A stretch of DNA of 7,235 nucleotides from an uncultured Thermomicrobiales bacterium (GCA_902806365.1 CADCWJ010000157.1:1-7235); one strand, 5' to 3'. Positions 1 to 6,402 are shown, counted from the first letter of the stretch. Made by a program: numbers and translations. Notes: generated by a model not told the origin, from the letters alone.

Positions 1-236
1 CGATCGTGCATGATGCGGCGACAGCGTACCGCAACGAACTTTTCTGGCGGCGAGCCGAAGCCGGCTACGCCCGATTGGCCGTGGGCTTGGAGCAGTTTCG
101 CGAGTACCAGGACGAGATCGTGCTATGGGACACGACATCGTCCGATGGGCTGCATTGCTCCGACGCGTACCCGATGCGGACAGAGAAACATGAGCCGGGC
201 GACTCTATACGTACGATGAGCAAGGTGGAGCGATGA
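1..236 (+). CDS. C-terminal fragment of a ribbon-helix-helix antitoxin-like protein (cut by window edge)
   Basis: The frame is open from the window edge (first full codon at 3) to a TGA at 234-236, giving 77 residues; the apparent GTG start at 6 is probably internal. The segment AYRNELFWRRAEAGYARL, then an acidic stretch, then ALWD-type LWDTTSSDGL, resembles the C-terminal half of small ribbon-helix-helix antitoxins of the kind usually followed by a MazF/PemK-type toxin. In that family the protein normally stops soon after the DGL. Here about 27 further residues follow, encoded by a repeat element (151-185) and the leader of the next gene. The DNA-binding N-terminus lies outside the window. 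No toxin gene follows; an F420-type oxidoreductase does, with ATGA overlap, so the two frames may be translationally coupled. The family match is from recalled resemblance and is moderate; the unusual tail is seen directly and may mean the gene is a remnant. Confidence 0.55.
   Translation, partial: IVHDAATAYRNELFWRRAEAGYARLAVGLEQFREYQDEIVLWDTTSSDGLHCSDAYPMRTEKHEPGDSIRTMSKVER
151..185 (+). repeat. Copy A of a short dispersed repeat
   Basis: The stretch GCTCCGACGCGTACCCGATG and its flanks align, with small gaps, to the minus-strand sequence at 2380-2343, which also has GCA, GCTCCGAYG, TAC, CCGATGC and ACAG blocks in the same order. The core TCCGACGCRTAYCCG is shared with 1231-1245. It lies where the antitoxin-like protein should have ended, and reads as SDAYP in that frame. 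Confidence 0.45.
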
Positions 237-1177
237 ACGACGCGCGGCCCTTCCGGTTCGGTGTCACCACGGCGAGCGCCGGGTCGCGGCGGGAGTGGGT
301 GGAGAAGGCGCGCCGCGTCGAGGCGCTGGGCTACTCCACGCTGACGGTCCCCGACCACTTCCCGGACCGGCTCGCGACCGTGCCGGCGGTGATGTCCGCG
401 CTGGACGCCACCGAACGGCTCCGGGTCGGGAGTTGGGTGTTCTGCAACGATTTCCGGCACCCGGCCCTTCTTTACAAGGAGGCGGCGACACTCGACCTGC
501 TCTCCGATGGGCGCTTCGAGCTGGGAATCGGGGCGGGTTGGCTCAAGGCCGAGTACGACATGACCGGCATCCCCTTCGATCCGCCCGGCGTCCGGGTCAG
601 GCGGATGGAGGAAGCGGTCCGGGTCGTCAAGGGACTGGCCGCCGAAGGACCGCTCGACTTCGCCGGCGACCATTACCGGATCACCGGTCTGGTTGGCGCG
701 CCGAAGCTCGTCCAGAGACCCCTTCCACCGCTCTACATCGGCGGCGGTGGCAAGCGGCTGCTCTCGTTCGCGGCGCGGGAGGCGGATATCGTCGGAGTTT
801 GCGCGAAGGCGCTGCCGCAGGGCGGTCTCGACGAGCAGGACATCACGGCGGCGTCGGCCCGGCGCAAGGTGGACTGGGTGCGCGCGTCGGCCGCGGAGAG
901 AGCGAGCATGCCCGAGCTGAATGTGCTCCTCTACGCGTTCGAGTTCACCGACGACCGCTCCGGCGCGGCCCAGCGGCACGCCGCCGGGTTCCCGGGGCTG
1001 ACGGCGACGGATGTGCTCGACTCCCCGCATATCCTGATCGGCACGGCGGAGCAGATGGCGGAAGACCTGCATCGGCGGCGCGATTCCCTCGGCTTCTCCT
1101 ACATCGTGCTCAACACCGGCGTCCCGGAACACCTCGACCAATTCGCCCAGGTAGTGGCGCTCCTGGCGGCGCAATAG
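233..1177 (+). CDS. LLM-class F420-dependent oxidoreductase (TIGR03621/MSMEG_2516-like)
   Basis: A 314-residue, full-length TIM-barrel protein of the bacterial luciferase-like superfamily, expected to be a cytosolic enzyme transferring hydride to or from F420 on an unknown substrate. Family marks are RPFRFGV at 5-11, the DHFPDRLA segment at 41-48, the conserved helix-strand block from RHPALLYKEAATLD through GRFELGIGAGW (75-103), the phosphate-binding-like YIGGGGKRLL (168-177), and the C-terminal LIGTAEQMAEDL (268-279). The RPFRFG opening and overall pattern suggest the TIGR03621 (MSMEG_2516) subgroup. The start is fixed by AAGGTGGAG at 222-230 just before ATG 233, and the ATG overlaps the upstream frame's stop as ATGA. 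The next gene follows 16 bases later, so they are probably co-transcribed. F420 rather than FMN use is inferred from the subgroup; the substrate cannot be told. Confidence 0.88.
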   Translation: MNDARPFRFGVTTASAGSRREWVEKARRVEALGYSTLTVPDHFPDRLATVPAVMSALDATERLRVGSWVFCNDFRHPALLYKEAATLDLLSDGRFELGIGAGWLKAEYDMTGIPFDPPGVRVRRMEEAVRVVKGLAAEGPLDFAGDHYRITGLVGAPKLVQRPLPPLYIGGGGKRLLSFAAREADIVGVCAKALPQGGLDEQDITAASARRKVDWVRASAAERASMPELNVLLYAFEFTDDRSGAAQRHAAGFPGLTATDVLDSPHILIGTAEQMAEDLHRRRDSLGFSYIVLNTGVPEHLDQFAQVVALLAAQ

Positions 1178-1193
1178 CCGGTGATCGCGTTCG

Positions 1194-2252
1194 ATGCTTC
1201 AGGACGATGTCATCCACCGGACTGGTTCATTCCGACGCATATCCGGCGCGCCAAGCCGGGGGTTCCCCATCGCCCCGCCGGTTGAGGTGCCGGAAGCGTC
1301 GGTCCAGGCGCTGATCCGGCGCTGGTTCCCGGATGCTCGGCCCCGGATCGAGCGCATGGGATCGGGCGGCTCGACCCCCGTCTACCGCGTCACGTTCGCC
1401 GACCGGGATGCCTTCCTCCGGCTCGGCGAGGAACCGGGCGAGCGCCGGGACGCCGAGGTCCGCGTCCACGAGCTCATGTGCGAGGCGGGCGTCCCCGTCC
1501 CGCGCATCCTGCGCTGGGAGCCGGAGCCGCCCGAGCTCGACCGCTCGGCGGCACTGACCTCGCGCATGCCGGGCCGTTCGATCGAGGAGCTCGACCTGGC
1601 CGCCGCTGAGCTGGTGGCGATCATGCGGGCCGCCGGGCGCGACCTGGCCCGGATCAACGCAGTCCCGGTCTGCGGCTACGGCTGGGTCGACTTCGTGCGC
1701 GGCGCCGATCGCCAGCTCGTGGCCGAGCATTCGACGCGGGCGGAGTGGATCGCCGAGTACCTCGCCGCGACGGCGACGGTGACCGCCTCCGGGCTGCTCG
1801 ACAGCGCGGCTCACCCACGCCTGACCGATGCGATGCGCATCTGGGCGGCGATCCCGGATCGAGCGTGGAGTTCGCTCGCCCACGGCGACGCCGACGCCTC
1901 GCACGTGTATGCCGACTCGGAGACCCACGCCTACACCGGGTTCATCGACTTCGGCGAGATCCGCGGCGCCGATCCGCTCTACGATCTGGGCCATGCCTGG
2001 ATACATACCGGGGACGCCTTCAGCGTGGAAGGGTTCGACGCGCTGCTGGCCGGATACCGGGAGCGCGCCAATCTCCCGGACAACTGGCAGGGTCAGCTGC
2101 GCCTTCAGGCGACCGCGATCGCGACCCGCGCCCTCGCGATCCAGTTGGGTCGCCCGCCCAATGCCTACCGCCGCTTCCTGAGCGAGCGCCTTCACACGCT
2201 TCTTGGTGATGCGCCGCCTCCCCCCATGATCCCGTGGCGGCGGACCCTGTAA
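1194..2252 (+). CDS. Aminoglycoside phosphotransferase (APH)-fold kinase
   Basis: A 352-residue protein with the APH/choline-kinase fold (PF01636 type), predicted to phosphorylate a small molecule or antibiotic with ATP in the cytosol. Visible motifs are a glycine loop MGSGGSTPVYRV (55-66), an N-lobe strand FLRLGEE with Arg76 where a Lys is common, a helix EVRVHELMCEAGVPVPRIL (88-106), the catalytic loop LAHGDADASHVY with base Asp232, and the metal-binding IDFGE with Asp252 followed by RGADPLYDLGH. The loop carries His237 where HGDxxxxN families have Asn. The start is unsure: ATG 1194 has no clear ribosome-binding site, and residues 1-30 are partly encoded by repeat copy B, while the recognisable domain begins near VPEASVQALIRRWFP; GTG 1287 (321 residues) is an alternative. 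The stop codon lies inside another repeat (2245-2263). Substrate is not predictable; resistance activity should not be assumed. Confidence 0.85.
   Translation: MLQDDVIHRTGSFRRISGAPSRGFPIAPPVEVPEASVQALIRRWFPDARPRIERMGSGGSTPVYRVTFADRDAFLRLGEEPGERRDAEVRVHELMCEAGVPVPRILRWEPEPPELDRSAALTSRMPGRSIEELDLAAAELVAIMRAAGRDLARINAVPVCGYGWVDFVRGADRQLVAEHSTRAEWIAEYLAATATVTASGLLDSAAHPRLTDAMRIWAAIPDRAWSSLAHGDADASHVYADSETHAYTGFIDFGEIRGADPLYDLGHAWIHTGDAFSVEGFDALLAGYRERANLPDNWQGQLRLQATAIATRALAIQLGRPPNAYRRFLSERLHTLLGDAPPPPMIPWRRTL
1222..1250 (+). repeat. Copy B of a short dispersed repeat
   Basis: CTGGTTCATTCCGACGCATA followed by TCCGGCGCG matches copy A at the core TCCGACGCRTAYCCG with a similar flank (CTG, CAT). 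It falls in the junction between the oxidoreductase and the kinase, within the doubtful N-terminal extension of the kinase, which argues for a later kinase start. The match is short, so chance cannot be excluded. Confidence 0.35.
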
Positions 2253-2263
2253 GCGGCATCGGT
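2245..2263 (+). repeat. 19-nt exact repeat, first copy
   Basis: CCCTGTAAGCGGCATCGGT occurs here and again, identical, at 2343-2361 (98 bases apart). The TAA stop of the kinase gene (2250-2252) lies inside this copy, so the kinase C-terminus is defined by the repeat. Confidence 0.8.
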
Positions 2264-2283
2264 CTCCGCCCGGTCCTGCCCAT

Positions 2284-2333
2284 ATCGCCTGCCGACTCGC
2301 GGATCATGACCATGAATCTGTGGCAGGGGCGAT
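2284..2333. repeat. Imperfect inverted repeat (hairpin) between the two 19-nt copies
   Basis: ATCGCCTGCC (2284-2293) pairs with GGCAGGGGCGAT (2322-2333) apart from a two-base bulge, leaving a 28-base loop. It lies between the two 19-nt direct repeats, so repeats and hairpin may form one small element. No T-run follows, so it is not a standard intrinsic terminator. Confidence 0.45.
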
Positions 2334-2342
2334 CCAAGCCTG

Positions 2343-2376
2343 CCCTGTAAGCGGCATCGGTAAGCGGCATCGGAGC
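2343..2376 (-). repeat. Second 19-nt copy plus 13-nt tandem repeat; copy C of the dispersed repeat
   Basis: The exact 19-nt repeat at 2343-2361 runs into a second partial unit, so that GTAAGCGGCATCG occurs twice in tandem (2347-2359 and 2360-2372). Read on the minus strand, the block and its flank up to about 2380 give GCTCCGATGCCGCTTACCGA then TGCCGCTTACAG, which aligns with copy A at 151-185. This suggests a common element with variable internal spacing. Confidence 0.6.
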
Positions 2377-2634
2377 TTGCCAAAGGGTTTGATCGCACGG
2401 GGCCTTCCATTTGCCATGCGCCGCCTCCCACCCTGCGCACCATGCCCGTGCATTCCCAAGGCGCCGCTCCTCCCCACTGGACACCGACCCGCTCGCGTTC
2501 ACAGGAGATTCACATCCCCTGCACGACGCCTCCATACCGGAGCCCTTCAATAGAAGGAGCAGGGACCGGGGAAGCGCCCATTGCCGCGCTCCTGATCGAC
2601 GCCCGAACGGCGAGTCACAGAGGCAGGGAGAACC

Positions 2635-3657
2635 ATGGCGACAGTCACGACCGCACCGCGCACCATCACGGAGCAACCGATCGACGCGGTCCCGATCCAT
2701 CCGCAGCAGGCAACCGACGCTCATGCCGGCGCGCTGCCGTGGATGATCGAGACCAGCGGGCTCACCAAGCGTTACGGCCAGATCACCGCCGTCGACAACC
2801 TCCGGCTTCGCGTTCGGCCGGGCGAGGTCTACGGCTTTCTCGGGCCGAACGGCGCCGGCAAGACGACCACGCTCCGGATGCTGCTCGGCCTGATCGAGCC
2901 CACCTCCGGCGAGATCGCGATGCTCGGATCGCGCCAGCACCCGCGCCACTCGCTCCACGCGGTTGGCTCGATGATCGAGACGCCGGCCTTCTACCCGTTC
3001 CTCTCCGGCCGCGACAATCTCCGGATGCTCGCCAGCCACAGCGGTGCCGACCCGGCCCGGATCGGCGTCGTGCTCGACCAGGTTGGCCTCGGATCGCGAG
3101 CCGCCGACTCGTTCAAGACCTACTCGCTGGGCATGAAGCAGCGACTCGGCGTCGCCGCGGCACTCCTCAAGGATCCAACCCTCCTGATCCTCGACGAGCC
3201 GACGAACGGGCTCGATCCGGCCGGGATGGCAGACATGCGAGGGCTGATCCGTGAGCTCGGGACCGGAGGGCGGACCGTCCTCCTCTCCAGTCACCTGATG
3301 ACCGAGGTCGAGCAGGTCTGCGACCGGGTCGGCGTCATTGCCGGCGGGCATCTCGTCGCGGAAGGCACCGTCGAGGACCTTCGGGGCCGGGAGGCGCTGG
3401 TGGTGCGGGCCGATCCGCTTGCCGAGGCGCACCGGATCGTGACCGGCCTGGCGGGCGTCACCGATGTCGAGGTGGTCAGCGGCGTGCTTCGGATCGAGCT
3501 CGATGATCGCGTCGAGCTCGATCCCAGCTACGTCAACAGGAGGCTTGTCAGTGCGGGCATCGCCGTCCAGGAGCTGCGGCGCGATCGTCGCTCGCTCGAA
3601 TCGGTCTTCCTCTCGCTCACCGGCACCATCAATCGATCGGAGGTCCATCATGCCTGA
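2635..3657 (+). CDS. ABC transporter ATP-binding protein, BcrA/CcmA-like
   Basis: A 340-residue nucleotide-binding subunit of an ABC-2-type exporter, acting on the inner face of the membrane with the next gene's permease. In order: Walker A GPNGAGKTT (70-78), signature YSLGMKQRLG (163-172), Walker B LLILDEPT with catalytic Glu188, D-loop NGLDP (191-195), and switch His220. The Q-loop position reads SMIETPAFYP, with Glu115 in place of Gln, a feature recalled from BcrA-type antibiotic and lantibiotic exporters. After residue 250 comes the usual accessory domain ending RRSLESVFLSLTG. About 36 residues precede the domain (which begins near MIETSGLTKRYG), longer than usual; ATG 2635 is favoured by GGGAGA four bases upstream, though ATG 2743 would give a more typical N-terminus. 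The 3' end overlaps the permease by 8 bases, a sign of coupled translation. The substrate is unknown. Confidence 0.93.
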   Translation: MATVTTAPRTITEQPIDAVPIHPQQATDAHAGALPWMIETSGLTKRYGQITAVDNLRLRVRPGEVYGFLGPNGAGKTTTLRMLLGLIEPTSGEIAMLGSRQHPRHSLHAVGSMIETPAFYPFLSGRDNLRMLASHSGADPARIGVVLDQVGLGSRAADSFKTYSLGMKQRLGVAAALLKDPTLLILDEPTNGLDPAGMADMRGLIRELGTGGRTVLLSSHLMTEVEQVCDRVGVIAGGHLVAEGTVEDLRGREALVVRADPLAEAHRIVTGLAGVTDVEVVSGVLRIELDDRVELDPSYVNRRLVSAGIAVQELRRDRRSLESVFLSLTGTINRSEVHHA

Positions 3658-4516
3658 CACCATGCCTGGCACCATGCGTAACGCCCTCGGGATGATCGGC
3701 GCGGAGCTTTTCCTGCTGCGCAAGCGAACCAGCACCTGGGCGCTGCTCGGGATCTGGACCGCGGTGACGCTTTTCTTCTCGTATCTCCTGCCGTACCTGA
3801 GCTACCGCGGCGACACCGGGTCGGGCTTTGGCGAATCGCTCGATTCGATGCTGCCCGCGCGGTTCGTGCAGACGATGGCCGAGGGCCTCCCGTTCTACGC
3901 CGGCTCGATCGTGCTGATCCTCGGAGTGCTCTCGTTCGGCAGCGAGTTCGGCTGGGGCACCTGGAAGACGATGCTGACCCAGCGCTCGGGACGCGGCCAG
4001 CTCTTCGGCGCCAAGATCGCGGCGCTGGGAATCGCGCTCGTGCCGGCCCTGCTCTTGATCTTCTCGTTCGGGGCGCTCTCGAGTGTCGCGGTCGCCACGC
4101 TCGAAGGGGCGTCGATGAGCTTACCGAGCGTGGCGGACATCGGACAGGCCCTGCTCTCGGGCTGGCTGATCCTCGCCGTCTGGACCGCCGGCGGCGTTGC
4201 CCTGGCGATGGCGACCCGGGGCACCGCGCTCGCGATCGGGATCGGCATCCTCTGGGGACTGGTCTTCGAGGGGTTGATCGGGGTCTTTGCCGCCGGCATC
4301 AGCTGGCTGGAGTGGCTCGTCGATCTCTTGCTGCGCGCCAACGGCTACTCGCTGATCAAGCCGCTGGAACAGGGCGCGACACTCAGCGTGGACGGCCCCG
4401 GCGTCTTCACCGGACCTTACGTCAGCGCCCCGCAGGCTGCGCTCGTGCTGGCACTCTACCTCGTCGTCTTCCTCGGCGGGTCGCTGCTGCTGCTCCGCCG
4501 CCGGGATATCGTCTAG
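3650..4516 (+). CDS. ABC-2 family permease (BcrB/NatB-like)
   Basis: A 288-residue integral membrane protein forming the channel half of the exporter with the preceding ATPase. About six hydrophobic segments are visible: roughly 29-50, 80-98, 121-148, 168-188, 192-216 and 262-282, ending in a positively charged tail (LLRRRDIV). Between segments 2 and 3, FGSEFGWGTWKTMLTQRSGR is the conserved cytoplasmic loop type of ABC-2 permeases (E, GT and a basic SR-like position), likely the ATPase contact. The start at 3650 is chosen over an open frame reaching back to 3464, because GGAGGT (3639-3644) sits five bases upstream and the earlier codons lie inside the ATPase gene. ATG codons at 3662 and 3674 are less favoured. 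It overlaps the ATPase by 8 bases. What it exports cannot be inferred. Confidence 0.92.
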   Translation: MPDTMPGTMRNALGMIGAELFLLRKRTSTWALLGIWTAVTLFFSYLLPYLSYRGDTGSGFGESLDSMLPARFVQTMAEGLPFYAGSIVLILGVLSFGSEFGWGTWKTMLTQRSGRGQLFGAKIAALGIALVPALLLIFSFGALSSVAVATLEGASMSLPSVADIGQALLSGWLILAVWTAGGVALAMATRGTALAIGIGILWGLVFEGLIGVFAAGISWLEWLVDLLLRANGYSLIKPLEQGATLSVDGPGVFTGPYVSAPQAALVLALYLVVFLGGSLLLLRRRDIV

Positions 4517-4572
4517 AGACAGTGGCGCACCCTGGGGAGCCGCGCCCGTGCTGTTGATGGGAGGATCACTCG

Positions 4573-5007
4573 ATGACTTCGGAGACCATGATGTCCCCGG
4601 CCACGCCGGATGCCGGAAACGTGAGTCGATTGGTGATGGTCTACCGGATCGTTGCCGCGCTGTTCGCGGTTGCGATCCTGGAGCAGGCGCTGACCGCCAG
4701 CCTGGGGCTGTTCGACGCGCGTCCGAACCTGATCGACATCCATCGCCAGGTCGGTGATGGCCTGGCCCTCCTTGCGCTTATCGGGGCCGGGATCGCGATC
4801 TATGGCAACATCCGCGGCGTGATCGGACGGCGCCTGCTGTGGATCGCCATCGCGCTCGTCCCGCTCGTGATCGGCCAGTTGATGATGGGCTACGCGACCC
4901 GGGAGAGCGCGACCGCGATCGCCTGGCACATTCCGCTCGGCGTGACCCTGATGAGCCTGACGACGGCCAACCCGGTCCTGGCGGCACTCCCGGCCCGGCC
5001 ACGCTGA
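4573..5007 (+). CDS. Small four-helix membrane protein with two helix-associated histidines
   Basis: A 144-residue hydrophobic protein, with segments at about 23-46, 60-79, 87-107 and 116-138. His57 (IDIHRQVGD) and His119 (AWHIPLG) stand at the starts of helices 2 and 4, a layout like the paired haem-ligating histidines of CtaA/Cox15 or cytochrome b561-type four-helix proteins; DUF6220-like small proteins have a similar look. Haem binding is inference only. The start is supported by GGAGG (4560-4564) eight bases before ATG 4573. It lies 56 bases after the permease on the same strand, so it may be the last gene of the transporter unit, either as an accessory membrane protein or as an unrelated passenger. 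It is a hypothetical protein; no enzyme function should be assigned. Confidence 0.75.
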   Translation: MTSETMMSPATPDAGNVSRLVMVYRIVAALFAVAILEQALTASLGLFDARPNLIDIHRQVGDGLALLALIGAGIAIYGNIRGVIGRRLLWIAIALVPLVIGQLMMGYATRESATAIAWHIPLGVTLMSLTTANPVLAALPARPR

Positions 5008-5020
5008 GGTGGCGGGATCC

Positions 5021-5076
5021 CCGGCGGCGTGACCACGGGGTGCGAGGGTGCGATCAGAGGGCGGTCACGCCGCCGG
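5021..5076. terminator. Perfect 14-bp inverted repeat at a convergent gene junction
   Basis: CCGGCGGCGTGACC (5021-5034) and GGTCACGCCGCCGG (5063-5076) are exact reverse complements around a 28-base loop. The left arm is just past the stop of the + strand membrane protein, and the right arm is within the last codons of the minus-strand nuclease gene. A hairpin here would form in both converging transcripts and could end or protect them. No T-run follows on either side, so an intrinsic terminator of the classic form is not shown. Confidence 0.5.
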
Positions 5077-5917
5077 ACTCCTGCGCCGACCGCTGCCACG
5101 CGGTGCAGGCATTGTCGTTATAGGGACAGTAACGGCACAGGATCGACGGCCGGGCGGCCCACTCTCGCTCGGCCGCAAGGTTCCGGATCGCCTCCGTCGC
5201 CGATTCCCAGACCGTCTCGCAGAAGTCGACCGAAAGATCGATCACCTGCGCTTCACGGGGATCGAGCCACAGAAAGGTGAACTGCATCCGGGGTGCCGTC
5301 GGATCGGGAACATACCGCCTCAGCATCGCGCGGGATACGTACCGGGTGACGACCGGCACCAGATCATTGTCGCGCGGCTTCCCGGTCTTGAAGTCAACGA
5401 ACTCGACGTAACGCTCGCCGTCGGCTGCGGTTCGAAGCAGGATCAGGTCGGGCCGTGCCCTGAGGCCGTATGGTTCCAGGCCCGGAACGACGTTGAGCGG
5501 CCGGTTGTTGCCGCGCTCGATCGCCAGGTACTCCGCATTCCGGTCCAGGTAATCCAGCCCATACCTGACCCAGCGCACGATCTCCAGCGCGTGGGCATGG
5601 CGCTCGGCGGGGGAGGGGAACTCGCGGGGCGGAAGGCGCTGGATCGCCATCTCCAGGAACTTCCCGTCGTCATGCACCGGTTGGCCATGGGAGATTCGCC
5701 TGGCGGAGTATTGCAGGAGGTTGTGCGCAATCCGGCCCTTGGAAAGGAAGAGGTTGAATCCCGGCGGTTCCGGCACTGCATCGATATACGCGAGACGGAC
5801 GCGATGGGGGCACATGTCGTAGTTGCGCAACACCGTCGGCGAGATCCATCGATCCGGCGGCCAAAGCGGACCATTCGGCGACGAACTCGCGACGTCATCC
5901 CCCCGCATCGCCGTCAT
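5054..5917 (-). CDS. Stand-alone PD-(D/E)XK nuclease with Fe-S cluster motif (RecB/Cas4-like)
   Basis: A 287-residue predicted DNA exonuclease of the RecB/AddB/Cas4 family (PDDEXK_1 type). The catalytic set is visible: GRIAH with His65, RPDLIL with Asp157, and VEFVDFKTGK with Asp175 and Lys177, followed by a helix region (YVSRAMLRRY). Four cysteines match the 4Fe-4S clasp of the family: Cys36 in LRNYDMCPHRVRL, and Cys261, Cys264 and Cys271 in CRYCPYNDNAC at the C-terminus. No helicase domain is attached, and there is no Cas1, Cas2 or CRISPR array nearby, so it is not a CRISPR Cas4 by context; a DNA repair or replication role is inferred. ATG 5917 is chosen because it overlaps the upstream stop as ATGA and has GGGGTGG five bases before it; the open frame extending back to 6322 merely shadows the neighbouring membrane protein. 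ATG 5908 is a minor alternative. Confidence 0.87.
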   Translation of the reverse strand: MTAMRGDDVASSSPNGPLWPPDRWISPTVLRNYDMCPHRVRLAYIDAVPEPPGFNLFLSKGRIAHNLLQYSARRISHGQPVHDDGKFLEMAIQRLPPREFPSPAERHAHALEIVRWVRYGLDYLDRNAEYLAIERGNNRPLNVVPGLEPYGLRARPDLILLRTAADGERYVEFVDFKTGKPRDNDLVPVVTRYVSRAMLRRYVPDPTAPRMQFTFLWLDPREAQVIDLSVDFCETVWESATEAIRNLAAEREWAARPSILCRYCPYNDNACTAWQRSAQESGGVTAL

Positions 5918-6402
5918 CCCGCCACCCCGCCGATCCAGCCGACCCCTTGGGTAAGGACGTAGGCGCTCGGCACTACCAGCGCTCCACCGGCCAGGGCGAT
6001 CAGGATCGGTCGGCTGACGAGTGGTTCCCCGTCGGTGCGCGGCCAGGCCGAGAGCCCGAGTGCGATCAGGATCACCGGCAGCGCGACAAATGCATCGAGC
6101 CGGAAGAGCCCGAGCGCGAGTAGCGAGAGCGCAAGGCCAAGCCCGTTCCAGGCCAGCAGCGGCGCGACGGTACGCGCCACCGGGAACGGCAGCACTGCGG
6201 AGATGGCCGCCAGCAGCACGACGCCCGCGCTCAGGAACGTCATCTCCACCTGCGCCGATGCGCCCAGTTGCTGTCCCACGAGGCCCACCCCAACCAGCGC
6301 GACCGCCGCCCCAAGCAGCCACCCGGCGGCCACTACCCCGGCCGCGGGTCGGATCTCGTTCAAGGGCGGATCGGTGGCCGGAGGAAGGGGCATCGTCACC
6401 AT
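5914..6402 (-). CDS. Hypothetical five-helix membrane protein, coupled to the nuclease
   Basis: A 162-residue protein, almost entirely hydrophobic after a proline-rich start, with likely membrane segments at about 19-43, 53-73, 78-99, 103-120 and 132-151. No family was recognised and no catalytic motif is visible; charged residues are confined to short loops (for example PRTDGEPLVSRP). Its TGA overlaps the nuclease ATG, so the two are probably one transcript with coupled translation. The start could be ATG 6402, with AGGCGG 11 bases upstream, or ATG 6393 three codons later. The tight coupling to a DNA nuclease is unexplained and may be only operon packing. Confidence 0.72.
   Translation of the reverse strand: MVTMPLPPATDPPLNEIRPAAGVVAAGWLLGAAVALVGVGLVGQQLGASAQVEMTFLSAGVVLLAAISAVLPFPVARTVAPLLAWNGLGLALSLLALGLFRLDAFVALPVILIALGLSAWPRTDGEPLVSRPILIALAGGALVVPSAYVLTQGVGWIGGVAG

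Larger units (their letters stand above)
2253..2634. other. Gene-free region between kinase and ABC transporter genes
   Basis: About 380 bases with no convincing gene on either strand; open frames crossing it are GC-driven shadows. The left part (2245-2376) is repeat-rich, with a hairpin. The right part (2400-2634) should hold the promoter and leader of the ABC transporter unit. The best promoter guess is TTCACA (2509-2514) with a weak CATACC (2533-2538), 18 bases apart. TTCACA is also present at 2499-2504, giving a direct repeat with a ten-base period that could bind a regulator. GAAGGAG at 2553-2559 looks like a ribosome-binding site but leads to no frame of useful length. None of these sites is strong. 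Confidence 0.6.

Noticed and set aside
65..1174. A 369-codon open frame on the minus strand
   Set aside because: It is antisense to the F420-type oxidoreductase, whose family motifs are unmistakable; the antisense protein is Arg/Gly-rich without a fold signature.
1227..2195. A 322-codon open frame on the minus strand
   Set aside because: Antisense shadow of the APH-fold kinase.
2553..2634. GAAGGAG as the ribosome-binding site of a small leader peptide
   Set aside because: No start codon at proper spacing; the only nearby TTG frame is four codons long.
3464..3649. Upstream extension of the permease frame
   Set aside because: This is inside the ATPase gene and Ser/Arg-rich; the good ribosome-binding site at 3639-3644 sets the start at 3650.
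2020..3735. A 571-codon open frame on the minus strand
   Set aside because: It lies opposite the clearly real ABC ATPase gene and across the repeat-rich spacer; its composition is that of a GC-rich shadow frame with no recognisable domain.
5054..5917. Cas4 of a CRISPR-Cas system
   Set aside because: No Cas1, Cas2, effector gene or repeat-spacer array is present; the fold is shared with many stand-alone nucleases.
5918..6322. Upstream extension of the nuclease frame
   Set aside because: The translation is low-complexity Ala/Gly/Arg and lies out of frame within the membrane protein gene; ATGA coupling at 5917 is far better.
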